A DNA stretch of 20,062 nt from NCBI GenBank assembly GCA_004554105.1, contig SFNW01000022.1, forward strand, positions 1 through 20,062, given 5' to 3'. Under the pieces are notes generated by a model. The model made no database searches. It was not told the DNA's origin and saw only the letters and a list, made by a program, of their open reading frames with translations. The translations under genes were made by a program, and so were the position numbers. Within the stretch, counting starts at the first letter, position 1, and each line of letters begins with the position of its first letter. Positions 8,141-15,284 of the stretch are shown here, piece by piece. Origin of the DNA: Clostridiales bacterium. Its GTDB lineage: Bacteria; Bacillota; Clostridia; Oscillospirales; CAG-272.

Positions 8141-9262
8141 ATGAGCAACGAAACACAAAAGAAACCGATTGATATTAACGATCTGATTGAGCGCGGCAAG
8201 AGCAAAGGCTCGCTGACCAACGCCGAGGTCCTCGAAGTCATGGAGATGAACGACTGTGACATCGACCAGATGGAGAAAATCTACGAGCAGATTGAAAACA
8301 GCGGCATTGAAATCACCGGCTTTGACTCGGTGTCGATTGACGATATCGACGACATCGACGAGGACGACGAGGAGATTGACCAGCTCGAATCCGCCGAGGA
8401 CATGGAGAAGATGCTCGCACAGGAGGGGCTTGCCATTGACGACCCCGTGCGCATGTATCTGAAGGAAATCGGTAAAATTCCGCTGCTGGACGCCGATCAG
8501 GAGATGAAACTCGCCGAGCGAATCAGTCAGGGCGACGAGCGCGCCAAAAACGAGCTTGTCGAGGCAAACCTCCGCCTTGTCGTCAGCATTGCGAAGCGTT
8601 ACGTCGGCAAGGGCATGTTCTTCCTTGATCTGATTCAGGAGGGCAACCTCGGTCTGATGAAGGCGGTTGACAAGTTCGACTATCAGAAGGGGTATAAGTT
8701 CTCGACCTATGCAACCTGGTGGATTCGCCAGGCGATTACGCGCGCGATTGCAGATCAGGCGCGGACGATTCGCATTCCCGTTCACATGGTCGAAACCATT
8801 CACAAGGTTTCGCGGTATTCGCGCCAGCTGCTTCAGGAACTCGGACATGAGGCGACCGCCGATGAAATCGCGGAAAAGATGGGCATGAGCGCCGACAAGG
8901 TGCGCGAAATCATGAAAATCGCGCAGGACCCCGTTTCGCTCGAAACGCCGATCGGTGAGGAAGAGGACAGCCACCTCGGCGACTTCATCGAGGACTACGA
9001 TTCTCCCGCGCCTGCGGAAACCGCGTCCTATGCGCTGCTGCGCAAGCACCTCTGCGCCGTTCTGCATACGCTGACGCCGCGCGAGGAGCACGTGCTGAAG
9101 CTGCGTTTCGGTCTGGAGGATGGCAGAACGAGAACGCTGGAGGAGGTCGGCAAGGAATTTGACATCACGCGCGAGCGTATCCGCCAGATTGAGGCAAAGG
9201 CACTCAGAAAGCTGCGTCACCCCAGCCGCTCCAAGCGTTTGAAGGACTATTTGGATCAGTGA
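8141..9262 (+). CDS. sigA: Primary RNA polymerase sigma factor (sigma-A / RpoD)
   Basis: This is the housekeeping sigma factor, recognising TTGACA/TATAAT promoters such as several in this window. The 373-residue length fits Firmicute sigma-A. Region 1.2 starts near residue 99 ([17 protein letters not shown]). Region 2 spans about 142-212, including [22 protein letters not shown] and the -10-binding [17 protein letters not shown]. Region 3 spans about 221-298. Region 4 spans 310-373, with the -35-binding helix-turn-helix [20 protein letters not shown]. Between regions 1.1 and 1.2 is a very acidic run at residues 67-80 ([14 protein letters not shown]). AAAGGA at 8128-8133 gives the start. The gene closes the dgt-dnaG-sigA cluster, and I see no clear terminator after it. 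Confidence 0.97.
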   Translation: MSNETQKKPIDINDLIERGKSKGSLTNAEVLEVMEMNDCDIDQMEKIYEQIENSGIEITGFDSVSIDDIDDIDEDDEEIDQLESAEDMEKMLAQEGLAIDDPVRMYLKEIGKIPLLDADQEMKLAERISQGDERAKNELVEANLRLVVSIAKRYVGKGMFFLDLIQEGNLGLMKAVDKFDYQKGYKFSTYATWWIRQAITRAIADQARTIRIPVHMVETIHKVSRYSRQLLQELGHEATADEIAEKMGMSADKVREIMKIAQDPVSLETPIGEEEDSHLGDFIEDYDSPAPAETASYALLRKHLCAVLHTLTPREEHVLKLRFGLEDGRTRTLEEVGKEFDITRERIRQIEAKALRKLRHPSRSKRLKDYLDQ

Positions 9263-9294
9263 GGATTCCTTCCCGACAACTTGACGAATATGCC

Positions 9295-9323
9295 TTGACA
9301 CAGGCGCGTTTTTGTAGTAAACT
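9295..9323 (+). promoter_or_regulatory. Sigma-A-type promoter of the solute-binding lipoprotein gene
   Basis: A consensus -35 element TTGACA (9295-9300) is followed after 17 bases by TAACT-like TAAACT (9318-9323), four of six matches to TATAAT. TATAAA at 9324-9329 is an alternative -10 but the spacing would be 23. The predicted start near 9330 gives a leader of about 40 bases. A second TTGAC lies at 9281-9285. Confidence 0.6.
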
Positions 9324-9369
9324 TATAAAAGTCATTTTGGTTTTTTTACCTGCACAGGAGGATTTTTAG

Positions 9370-11007
9370 ATGAGAAGGAAACTCATTTGTCTGCTGCTTT
9401 GCCTGACCGCCGCATTGCTTCCGATTGCGATGACCGGCTGCGGCTCCGACGACTCAACCGATACGACCGATGAGGAGGCTTCTGCGCGTCCCGCCGTTTC
9501 GATTAACCTTTGGCTGATTTCCGAAAAGGAAGTTTCCACCGAGACCGAGGCTGCAATCGAAGAGGCGTTCAACGAGATGACGCAGTCCAAATTTACGACG
9601 AAAGTCGACCTCGTTTACTTTACCGAGGACGAGTACTATGCGGCGCTCGACACCAAGCTGAAGACGGCTGCGGAGTATAAAGAAAACAACGCCGCATCGC
9701 AGATTGTTCTGCCCGGTATTGCCGAGTCCACGGAGGAGACCGAGGAGACGACGGCGGAGACGATTGTCAACGAACTCGGTCAGCGTCTTTTGAAGTATCC
9801 CGACATCGGCGAAGGACAGCTCGACATCATTCTCCTTTCGGGCAAGGATAAGCTGGAGGCGTATGCGTCTGCGGGTCAGCTTGCTTCGATGGACACCAAT
9901 CTGAATTCGACGTCGAAAATTCTGAAAGACTACATCTATCCTTCTTTCCTCGAGCAGACGAAATATAACAAGAATACATACGCGATTCCGAACAACCATG
10001 TCATCGGCGAGTACACCTATCTGCTGGTTAACAAGGCACTTGCCGAAAAGTACTATATCGACACGGCTTCTCTCACCACCCTTGCAAGCTGCGCCGCATT
10101 GATTGAAGATATCGGCAAAAACGAGCCGGACGTCGCGCCGGTGCTCTCTTATGTCGACCCTGTCAATATGCACTATTGGCTCGGCGATGACTCGATGTCG
10201 ATCTTTGCGTCCTATGTTCCCGCCGTTGCTACGCTCGGCAGCCGCACGACAATGCGTTCCGCGTTTGACACGATGAACTTTACCGACCATATGCTCTTCA
10301 TGCAGAAGTGCAAGGACAACGGTTGGTTTGCAAAAGATCCTGAGAATACCGAGACCTTTGGCGTTGCCGTCATGACTGGCGACTATTCGCTGCGTGACCG
10401 CTATGCCGAGGATTACGAGGTCAAGGTGCTTTCGGTTCCGACGCTGACCGAAGAGATTGCTTATGAGTCGATGTTTGCCGTCACCTCTTATTCCGCAAAC
10501 TTTGACCGCGCGATGGAGGTCATCACGCTGCTGAACACCAATGCCGAGGCGAAGAATCTCCTGCAATACGGTGTCGAAGGCGTACACTATGAGTTTGACG
10601 ACGACGGTAATATGATTTATCTGAATGACAATTACCGCATGAACAATCTCTACACCGGCAATGCGCTGCTCGCGTACCCTGCGCCCGGTGAGGCTGCCGA
10701 TATTCGTGAAAACGGCAAGGCGGCAAACCGTGATTCGAGAATTTCGCCTTACTTCGGCTTCTCCGATGTTGCGGACAGCATTGATACGGATCTGCTCGAC
10801 GATATGCGCGAGCTTTCCGATGCGTATATTGAGAAAATGAACGCTTGCACGAGTGAAGCCGAGCTTGCCGCGTTCTTCGTGAACGTAAAGGGTGAACTGT
10901 ATTCCGATGAGACCTATAAGGCGGCACTCAGCACCGCAGAAGATTCGGCTTCGCCCTACGCGGTATATTCGAGATGGTTTGAAAAACTCTGGCCTTCTGC
11001 CGAATAA
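9370..11007 (+). CDS. Extracellular solute-binding lipoprotein, ABC-transporter type
   Basis: This 545-residue protein looks like a family-1-type extracellular solute-binding lipoprotein. It has a short basic N terminus, a hydrophobic signal segment and a lipobox MTGC with the lipidated Cys24, followed by an acidic, Ser/Thr/Asp-rich linker (residues 25-40). The mature start, SINLWLIS, and later LDIILLSGKDKLEAYASAGQ (151-170) resemble the first strands and hinge of the sugar-binding-protein fold. A Glu/Thr-rich low-complexity stretch lies at residues 119-130. AGGAGG at 9357-9362 sets the start. No permease or ATPase gene lies beside it, so it is an orphan that may serve a transporter encoded elsewhere or act as a sensor or structural lipoprotein. 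The ligand cannot be predicted. It has its own promoter and terminator, and its codon choice seems to use T-ending codons more than the neighbours (an impression, not computed). Confidence 0.85.
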   Translation: MRRKLICLLLCLTAALLPIAMTGCGSDDSTDTTDEEASARPAVSINLWLISEKEVSTETEAAIEEAFNEMTQSKFTTKVDLVYFTEDEYYAALDTKLKTAAEYKENNAASQIVLPGIAESTEETEETTAETIVNELGQRLLKYPDIGEGQLDIILLSGKDKLEAYASAGQLASMDTNLNSTSKILKDYIYPSFLEQTKYNKNTYAIPNNHVIGEYTYLLVNKALAEKYYIDTASLTTLASCAALIEDIGKNEPDVAPVLSYVDPVNMHYWLGDDSMSIFASYVPAVATLGSRTTMRSAFDTMNFTDHMLFMQKCKDNGWFAKDPENTETFGVAVMTGDYSLRDRYAEDYEVKVLSVPTLTEEIAYESMFAVTSYSANFDRAMEVITLLNTNAEAKNLLQYGVEGVHYEFDDDGNMIYLNDNYRMNNLYTGNALLAYPAPGEAADIRENGKAANRDSRISPYFGFSDVADSIDTDLLDDMRELSDAYIEKMNACTSEAELAAFFVNVKGELYSDETYKAALSTAEDSASPYAVYSRWFEKLWPSAE

Positions 11008-11019
11008 GTTTTCGTATGA

Positions 11020-11054
11020 AAAAAATCCCTTGCTCCTTGAGCAAGGGATTTTTT
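11020..11054. terminator. Bidirectional terminator between convergent genes
   Basis: A perfect 16-base-pair stem pairs AAAAAATCCCTTGCTC (11020-11035) with GAGCAAGGGATTTTTT (11039-11054) across the three-base loop CTT. The arms supply a T-run in either direction. It lies 12 bases after the stop of the lipoprotein gene and 12 bases beyond the stop of the minus-strand Cys-rich gene, so it probably ends both transcripts. Confidence 0.93.
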
Positions 11055-11066
11055 ACGTTAAATGAA

Positions 11067-11270
11067 TTAAAGCACTTCTTTCGGAAGGGGGGGCATACGC
11101 TTCGGCTGTCGCTTCATCAAATCGTAGACGAACGCGCGGCAGGAATAATCCGCATTGACCACGCCTTTTTTCTTGCAGACCATGCGGTCTGGGCACAGCG
11201 TTCCCGAGGCGTATTCACAGAAAGCACATTTTTTAGCGATGTCATATTCTTCGAGCAGCTTTTTTTTCAT
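11067..11270 (-). CDS. Small Cys-rich protein, probable metal-binding, function unknown
   Basis: This is a 67-residue soluble protein with five cysteines: Cys15 and Cys18 (KKCAFC), Cys26 (TLCPD), Cys32 (MVCKKKG) and Cys44 (DYSCRAF). The C-terminal half is basic and ends in PPLPKEVL. A C-x-x-C pair plus spaced cysteines suggests a small zinc or iron-sulfur site, but no characterised family is recognised. I have the impression that similar short proteins occur in many clostridia. The start is set by GGAGGA (minus strand, 11280-11275) five bases before the ATG at 11270. An in-frame upstream ATG at 11294 lacks such a site. It lies 54 bases downstream of the ylbJ-like gene on the same strand and could be co-transcribed or use the candidate promoter at 11300-11328. 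Confidence 0.75.
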   Translation of the reverse strand: MKKKLLEEYDIAKKCAFCEYASGTLCPDRMVCKKKGVVNADYSCRAFVYDLMKRQPKRMPPLPKEVL

Positions 11271-11299
11271 GTCGTCCTCCGAAACTATTGTCAAGTATT

Positions 11300-11328
11300 A
11301 GAGTATCACATTCCGACAGTAAATTCAA
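11300..11328 (-). promoter_or_regulatory. Weak candidate promoter for the Cys-rich gene
   Basis: On the minus strand, TTGAAT (11328-11323) is followed after 17 bases by TACTCT (11305-11300), with TGA just before the -10 giving an extended -10 pattern. The -10 hexamer itself matches only three of six positions. The -35 overlaps the end of the ylbJ-like gene. Spacing is right and the stretch is AT-rich, but read-through from the upstream gene is an equal explanation. Confidence 0.3.
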
Positions 11329-12206
11329 TACCCGAACAGGAATTTACAGCCGATCATTGCGAAAAAAGTCGTGAGCAGTCCCTGCGCCGCCTTGCAGAGA
11401 AGCAGTCCGGTACGATTGACCTTTATTGACTTTAACGTCGATAGGATCTGCAAATGCACGCAGATGCCCGACCAACCGCAGGCAAAGGCGCAGAGCGCGA
11501 CGGCGGCAAACGGCGCGCTTGGGAAAAGCGAGGCGCAAAACGAAGTGCCGCTGCCGATTTCGAGCAGTGCGGCGAGCGCGGCGTAAAAAAGCGGCGCGTG
11601 CAGATAGGTGCGAAGCACGGCGAGGAGCGCCGAAAACAGGCAAATCAGTGCCGAAATGCGGAGAATACTGCGGACAGCGGCGTCAACTGCCGAGAAGAAA
11701 GCGTCGCCTATCGGCACTTGCACGGCAGACGGTGCAAAATCGCGGTGCTTTACGCGGATCGGAAGCAAAAAGAGCAGTGAGGCGAGAATTTGCGAAGCAC
11801 AGATGAAAACACCGAGCCTGCGGTCGCCGAGCATCCCGCCGACCGCGCCGATGACAAAAGCCGGACTCGCGTTGTTGGTAAAGGGGAGCAGTCGTGCGGC
11901 GTCTTCTTTTGAGAGGGCGCCCGCCGCCGTCATGCGCTCGCAGACGACCGCCCCGATAGGAAATCCGCAGAGTGCGCCGAGCAGGAACACTGCGTATTTC
12001 GGCGGCAAACCGCAGGTGTCTCCTGCGGTCAGCGTCACCGTCAGGTCGGCGGCAATCATAAAGACAAACAGCGAGGGAATGATGGATACGGCACAGACGG
12101 TCAGCGCACCGCGCACACCCTCGACGACGGCGGAAATGTGAAACAGCAGCAGAAGAACGCCGAAAAGAGCGGCGGGAAATTTCAGCCTTGCAAATCCTTG
12201 ATTCAA
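11325..12206 (-). CDS. ylbJ: YlbJ-like sporulation integral membrane protein
   Basis: This 293-residue, almost entirely hydrophobic protein has about seven or eight membrane segments. It matches the YlbJ / nucleoside-recognition (Gate domain) type. The most telling part is GFPIGAVVCERMTAAGALSK (about residues 81-100) followed by LLPFTNNASPAFVIGAVGG, which corresponds to the conserved GYPxGA ... FTNxxxPxFIxGAV pattern. In B. subtilis ylbJ is a sigma-E gene needed for normal spore formation. The product here is shorter than the roughly 400 residues of that protein. The start is an in-frame TTG at 12206, supported by GGAGG (minus strand, 12219-12215) eight bases upstream. The ATG nearer the Shine-Dalgarno is out of frame and stops after two codons. 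The gene diverges from yqfC, also a sporulation gene. Confidence 0.78.
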   Translation of the reverse strand: MNQGFARLKFPAALFGVLLLLFHISAVVEGVRGALTVCAVSIIPSLFVFMIAADLTVTLTAGDTCGLPPKYAVFLLGALCGFPIGAVVCERMTAAGALSKEDAARLLPFTNNASPAFVIGAVGGMLGDRRLGVFICASQILASLLFLLPIRVKHRDFAPSAVQVPIGDAFFSAVDAAVRSILRISALICLFSALLAVLRTYLHAPLFYAALAALLEIGSGTSFCASLFPSAPFAAVALCAFACGWSGICVHLQILSTLKSIKVNRTGLLLCKAAQGLLTTFFAMIGCKFLFGY

Positions 12207-12236
12207 GTCATGTGCCTCCGCATCGCAACATACATT
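12207..12236 (+). promoter_or_regulatory. Candidate sigma-E promoter for yqfC-yqfD
   Basis: CATACATT at 12229-12236 matches seven of eight positions of the sigma-E -10 consensus CATACAnT-type element. Fourteen bases upstream is GTCATGTG (12207-12214), a reasonable match to the sigma-E -35 (ATATT-like with a preceding C). Transcription would begin near 12243, about 50 bases before yqfC. Both yqfC and yqfD are sigma-E genes in B. subtilis, and sigE is encoded in this window. I did not find an equally good element for the divergent ylbJ-like gene. Confidence 0.5.
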
Positions 12237-12292
12237 TATCGTGATACGAGTATATTTTCCCGCAGGGACTTTTATGAGCGGAGGAATAGAGA

Positions 12293-12568
12293 ATGACCAG
12301 ATTCCGATACGTTCGGCACAGGCTGTCCGAAAAACTGGAACTGCCCGAGGATGCGCTCGGCGCGGCTTACCGCTTGCAGCTGATCGGTGACTGCGTGCTG
12401 ATCGGCGGCTGCAAGAAAATATTGAAGTATAAGTCCGACGAAATTACGGCACTTGCCAAGGGGGCGGAAATCAGCGTGCGCGGCGCACACCTGAAGTGCG
12501 TGTATTTTTTTGAGGGGACGATTGAGGTGCGCGGCGAAATTGAAGGTATAGGGATTCTGAAAAAATGA
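12293..12568 (+). CDS. yqfC: Sporulation protein YqfC
   Basis: This 91-residue protein belongs to the YabP/YqfC family of small sporulation proteins, made in the mother cell under sigma-E in B. subtilis. The molecular role is unknown. The family pattern is visible as LQLIGDCVLIGGCKKILKY (about residues 34-52), then an ISVRGAHLKCVYFFEGTIEVRG stretch of short beta strands. There is no signal peptide. GGAGGA at 12280-12285 lies seven bases before the ATG. The stop codon overlaps the yqfD start (ATGA), so the pair is translationally coupled, matching the conserved yqfC-yqfD order. Confidence 0.9.
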   Translation: MTRFRYVRHRLSEKLELPEDALGAAYRLQLIGDCVLIGGCKKILKYKSDEITALAKGAEISVRGAHLKCVYFFEGTIEVRGEIEGIGILKK

Positions 12569-13743
12569 AATTCTTATTCTATCTGCTGCTCGGCTATGTT
12601 GTGTTCGACCTGCCGACCGATGACCTGCGCGCGCTGCTGAATTTCTGCAATCGCAGCGGCGTGAAGATGCGGAAAATCCGACAGGAAAACGACAAATCAA
12701 AGGTTTATTTTTTGCTGTCGGACGAGAAAAAAGTACGGGACTTTTTACAGCGGGAGCAAATCGAAGTCGCGCCGCTGCGCCGTTTCGGCGTGCCGATTGT
12801 ATGGCGGCGTTATCGGCACAGAGTCGGTATGCTCGCGGGGCTTGTGCTGTTTTTTGCCGCAATTTATATTGCGCCGCTCTTTATTTGGGAAATCAATATA
12901 GACGGGTTGGATAAACTGAGCCGCGAATATGTTTGTGAGCTGCTGGCAAAGGAAGGCGTTCAAATCGGCGCATTTTCGCCGGCGATTGACCGAAAGCAGG
13001 TTTATTTGAATATGCTGCGGTCGGCAGATGAGATTTCGTGGATTTCGGTAAATCTGCGCGGCAGCAGCGCCAATGTCGAGATTATCGAGCGGGACGCGCC
13101 GTCCGTGTCCGAGACGCGCGCCGACGCCGCCAATCTCGTCGCGTCAAAGAGCGGGCAGATTGTCGGTGCAGACATCGTTCGCGGCAAACTCGCCGTGCAG
13201 AACGGAAAAACCGTCAAAGCCGGCGATCTTTTGGTCAGCGGCGTGGTCGATTCGCAGATGATGGGGACGCGCTATGTCTATGCGGAGGGCGCCGTATTTG
13301 CCGCAGTCAGCGACGACTACGCGATTGAAATCCCGCTCGAGTGCGCCGAACGTCACTATGTCGGGGAAAAGACGCTGGAGGCTACGCTCTGCCTTTTCGG
13401 AAAATCCATAAATATTTTTAAAAACTATTCCATTTCCTATGAGAATTATGATACAATAAACAGAGAAAACAATCTTGCTTTTTTAGGGCTTGACCGCCTG
13501 CCGCTGTCGATTTGCACGACGGTGGGACTGCCTTACGAGGAGACGCCCGTCACGCTTGACGAAGACGAGGCGTTAAGGCGGGCGCGCGCCGAACTGAAAA
13601 GCCGGATTGCCGCAAAAGATACCTATGCCGAGATTCTCGCGCGCGAGGAAAGCTATGCCGTCAAAGACGGCGTTCTCGTCTATCAGTGCAGAGTCGAAGC
13701 AATCGAAAATATTGCCGCGGTTGCGGAGTTTCATGTCCGCTGA
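12565..13743 (+). CDS. yqfD: Sporulation protein YqfD
   Basis: YqfD is a mother-cell sporulation protein of unknown biochemical function, under sigma-E in B. subtilis. The 392-residue product has an N-terminal soluble part of about 85 residues and a single membrane segment at about residues 87-108. A long domain follows, beginning WEINIDGLDKLSREYVCELL, that resembles the region after the membrane anchor in other YqfD proteins. This topology suggests most of the protein lies outside the mother-cell cytoplasm, in the intermembrane space. No good Shine-Dalgarno precedes the start, so translation depends on overlap with yqfC. A strikingly AT-rich patch (about 13400-13470) lies inside the gene and contains a candidate promoter. 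Confidence 0.92.
   Translation: MKFLFYLLLGYVVFDLPTDDLRALLNFCNRSGVKMRKIRQENDKSKVYFLLSDEKKVRDFLQREQIEVAPLRRFGVPIVWRRYRHRVGMLAGLVLFFAAIYIAPLFIWEINIDGLDKLSREYVCELLAKEGVQIGAFSPAIDRKQVYLNMLRSADEISWISVNLRGSSANVEIIERDAPSVSETRADAANLVASKSGQIVGADIVRGKLAVQNGKTVKAGDLLVSGVVDSQMMGTRYVYAEGAVFAAVSDDYAIEIPLECAERHYVGEKTLEATLCLFGKSINIFKNYSISYENYDTINRENNLAFLGLDRLPLSICTTVGLPYEETPVTLDEDEALRRARAELKSRIAAKDTYAEILAREESYAVKDGVLVYQCRVEAIENIAAVAEFHVR
13428..13457 (+). promoter_or_regulatory. Candidate internal extended -10 promoter inside yqfD
   Basis: TACAAT at 13452-13457 is directly preceded by TGA (13449-13451), giving the extended -10 pattern TGnTACAAT. A weak -35, TTCCAT, lies 18 bases upstream at 13428-13433. The stretch is AT-rich within a GC-rich gene, though it also encodes Asn-, Tyr- and Lys-rich residues. 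It would supply vegetative transcription to phoH-ybeY-era-recO-mutS2 about 300 bases downstream, independently of the sporulation promoter ahead of yqfC. Confidence 0.4.
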
Positions 13744-13761
13744 CCGCTGAAAGGAATGCGA

Positions 13762-14790
13762 ATGCCGCGCAAAGTCATCTATACCGACAGCGCCGATACC
13801 ACCGCGATGCTCTTCGGTCCGTTTGATGCGAATCTGAACAAGCTCGAACAGCGCTTTGAGGTGCGTATCTACAACAAAAAGCAGGAGAGCACCGAGGGGG
13901 ACGCCGTGATTATCGAGGGTGTCTCGGAAGCGGGCGTCGAGAAAGCCTATAAGGCAATCGAGTTTTTGAAGAATATGGTCGCCGGCGGCGACCATTTGAG
14001 CGAGCAGACCGTCGATTACATCATCGGCATGGTCGCGGACGGCAGCGAAGACGAACTTGCGCAGTTTGACGACAGCTGTGTCTGCATCACGAACAGCGGC
14101 AAGCCGATTAAGGCAAAGACGGTCGGACAGAAGAAGTATATCAATGCCATCAAGAAGAACACGGTTGTGCTCGGCGTCGGTCCTGCCGGTACGGGCAAGA
14201 CCTTTCTTGCGGTGGCGATGGCGGTCAAGGCACTTCGCGAAAAGCAGGTCAACCGCATTGTGCTGACGCGTCCCGCAGTCGAAGCGGGGGAGAGCCTCGG
14301 CTTTCTGCCCGGCGATTTGCAAAGCAAAATCGACCCCTATCTCCGTCCGCTTTACGACGCGCTGTTTGAGATGCTCGGCGCGGAGAACTATACGCGGCAC
14401 CTCGAAAAGAACACCATCGAAATCGCGCCGCTTGCCTATATGCGCGGGCGGACGCTCGACGACTCCTTTATCATTCTCGACGAGGCACAGAACACCACGC
14501 CCGAGCAGATGAAGATGTTTCTGACCCGACTCGGCTTCAATTCCAAGGCGGTCGTCACGGGCGACCTGACACAGACCGACTTGCCGTTCGGCAAGAAGAG
14601 CGGGCTTGCCGCCGCCGTCAAGATCCTCGACGGCATCGAGGGCATCGCCGTGCATCATTTTACCGAGCGCGACGTCGTCCGTCACCGACTCGTGCAGGAA
14701 ATTATTCTGGCATACGAAAAATACGAAAAGGAAGCCGCGAAAAACAATGCTTCAAAGACGTTTAAACCGCGGCAGGGCAGACAGTCATGA
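13762..14790 (+). CDS. phoH: PhoH family P-loop ATPase
   Basis: This 342-residue protein is a PhoH/PhoL-type ATPase of the helicase-like P-loop class. Genomic linkage to ybeY suggests a role in RNA or ribosome maturation, but the precise activity is not settled. It has an N-terminal KH-like region, Walker A GPAGTGKT at residues 140-147 and Walker B FIILDEAQN at 236-244. TGDLTQTDLP follows at 267-276. I chose ATG 13762 because AAAGGA (13750-13755) is six bases upstream. The ATG at 13756 lies two codons earlier and would touch that site. The gene overlaps ybeY by four bases. In B. subtilis the HD-domain gene pgpH lies between phoH and ybeY; here there is no room for it. Confidence 0.94.
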   Translation: MPRKVIYTDSADTTAMLFGPFDANLNKLEQRFEVRIYNKKQESTEGDAVIIEGVSEAGVEKAYKAIEFLKNMVAGGDHLSEQTVDYIIGMVADGSEDELAQFDDSCVCITNSGKPIKAKTVGQKKYINAIKKNTVVLGVGPAGTGKTFLAVAMAVKALREKQVNRIVLTRPAVEAGESLGFLPGDLQSKIDPYLRPLYDALFEMLGAENYTRHLEKNTIEIAPLAYMRGRTLDDSFIILDEAQNTTPEQMKMFLTRLGFNSKAVVTGDLTQTDLPFGKKSGLAAAVKILDGIEGIAVHHFTERDVVRHRLVQEIILAYEKYEKEAAKNNASKTFKPRQGRQS

Positions 14791-15266
14791 AGCTGACAAT
14801 CGAGGTTTCAAACGAGCAGGATAAAATCGAAGTTACGGACGCGCTCAGCGACTTGGTTTTCCGCGCGGCGGAGGCGGCGCTGCTTTCCGAGGGCGTCGAC
14901 TTCGACTGCGAGCTTTCGCTCACTTATACCGACAACGCGGGCATTCGCGCGCTGAACAGCGAATACCGCGGCAAGGACGCGGCGACCGATGTGCTGTCCT
15001 TCCCGATGTTTGACACTGCCGCAGAGGACATCTGCGCGGTCGACGGCGAGCCTGCCGTGCTCGGCGACATCGTGATTTCGCTCGAACGCGCCGCCGAGCA
15101 GGCGGAGACTTACGGGCATTCGTTTGAGCGCGAAGTCGCGTTTCTGTGCGTGCATTCGGTGCTGCATCTGCTCGGTTACGACCACGAGCGTTCCGAGGAC
15201 GAGGACAAGCTCATGCGTGAAAAACAGCGCGCGGTGATGCGCGCGCTCGGACTGGAAATTCAGTAG
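14787..15266 (+). CDS. ybeY: Endoribonuclease YbeY
   Basis: YbeY is a zinc-dependent endoribonuclease involved in 16S rRNA maturation and ribosome quality control. The 159-residue protein carries the metal-binding H-x3-H-x5-H motif as His123, His127 and His133 in HSVLHLLGYDH. The upstream family motif RGKDAATDVLSFPMF is at about residues 61-75, and VLGDIVIS at 91-98. The ATG overlaps the phoH stop, and the Shine-Dalgarno is weak, so translation is probably coupled. In many Firmicutes dgkA and cdd separate ybeY from era; here era starts 18 bases after the stop. Confidence 0.95.
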   Translation: MKLTIEVSNEQDKIEVTDALSDLVFRAAEAALLSEGVDFDCELSLTYTDNAGIRALNSEYRGKDAATDVLSFPMFDTAAEDICAVDGEPAVLGDIVISLERAAEQAETYGHSFEREVAFLCVHSVLHLLGYDHERSEDEDKLMREKQRAVMRALGLEIQ

Positions 15267-15284
15267 GATTTTGAAAGGATTGTT

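Noticed and set aside
7889..9301. Long minus-strand open frame antisense to sigA
   Set aside because: sigA is unambiguous on the plus strand, and the antisense product has no recognisable motif or ribosome binding site.
11271..11294. Upstream ATG start for the Cys-rich protein
   Set aside because: The GGAGGA five bases before ATG 11270 decides the start; the upstream ATG has no Shine-Dalgarno.
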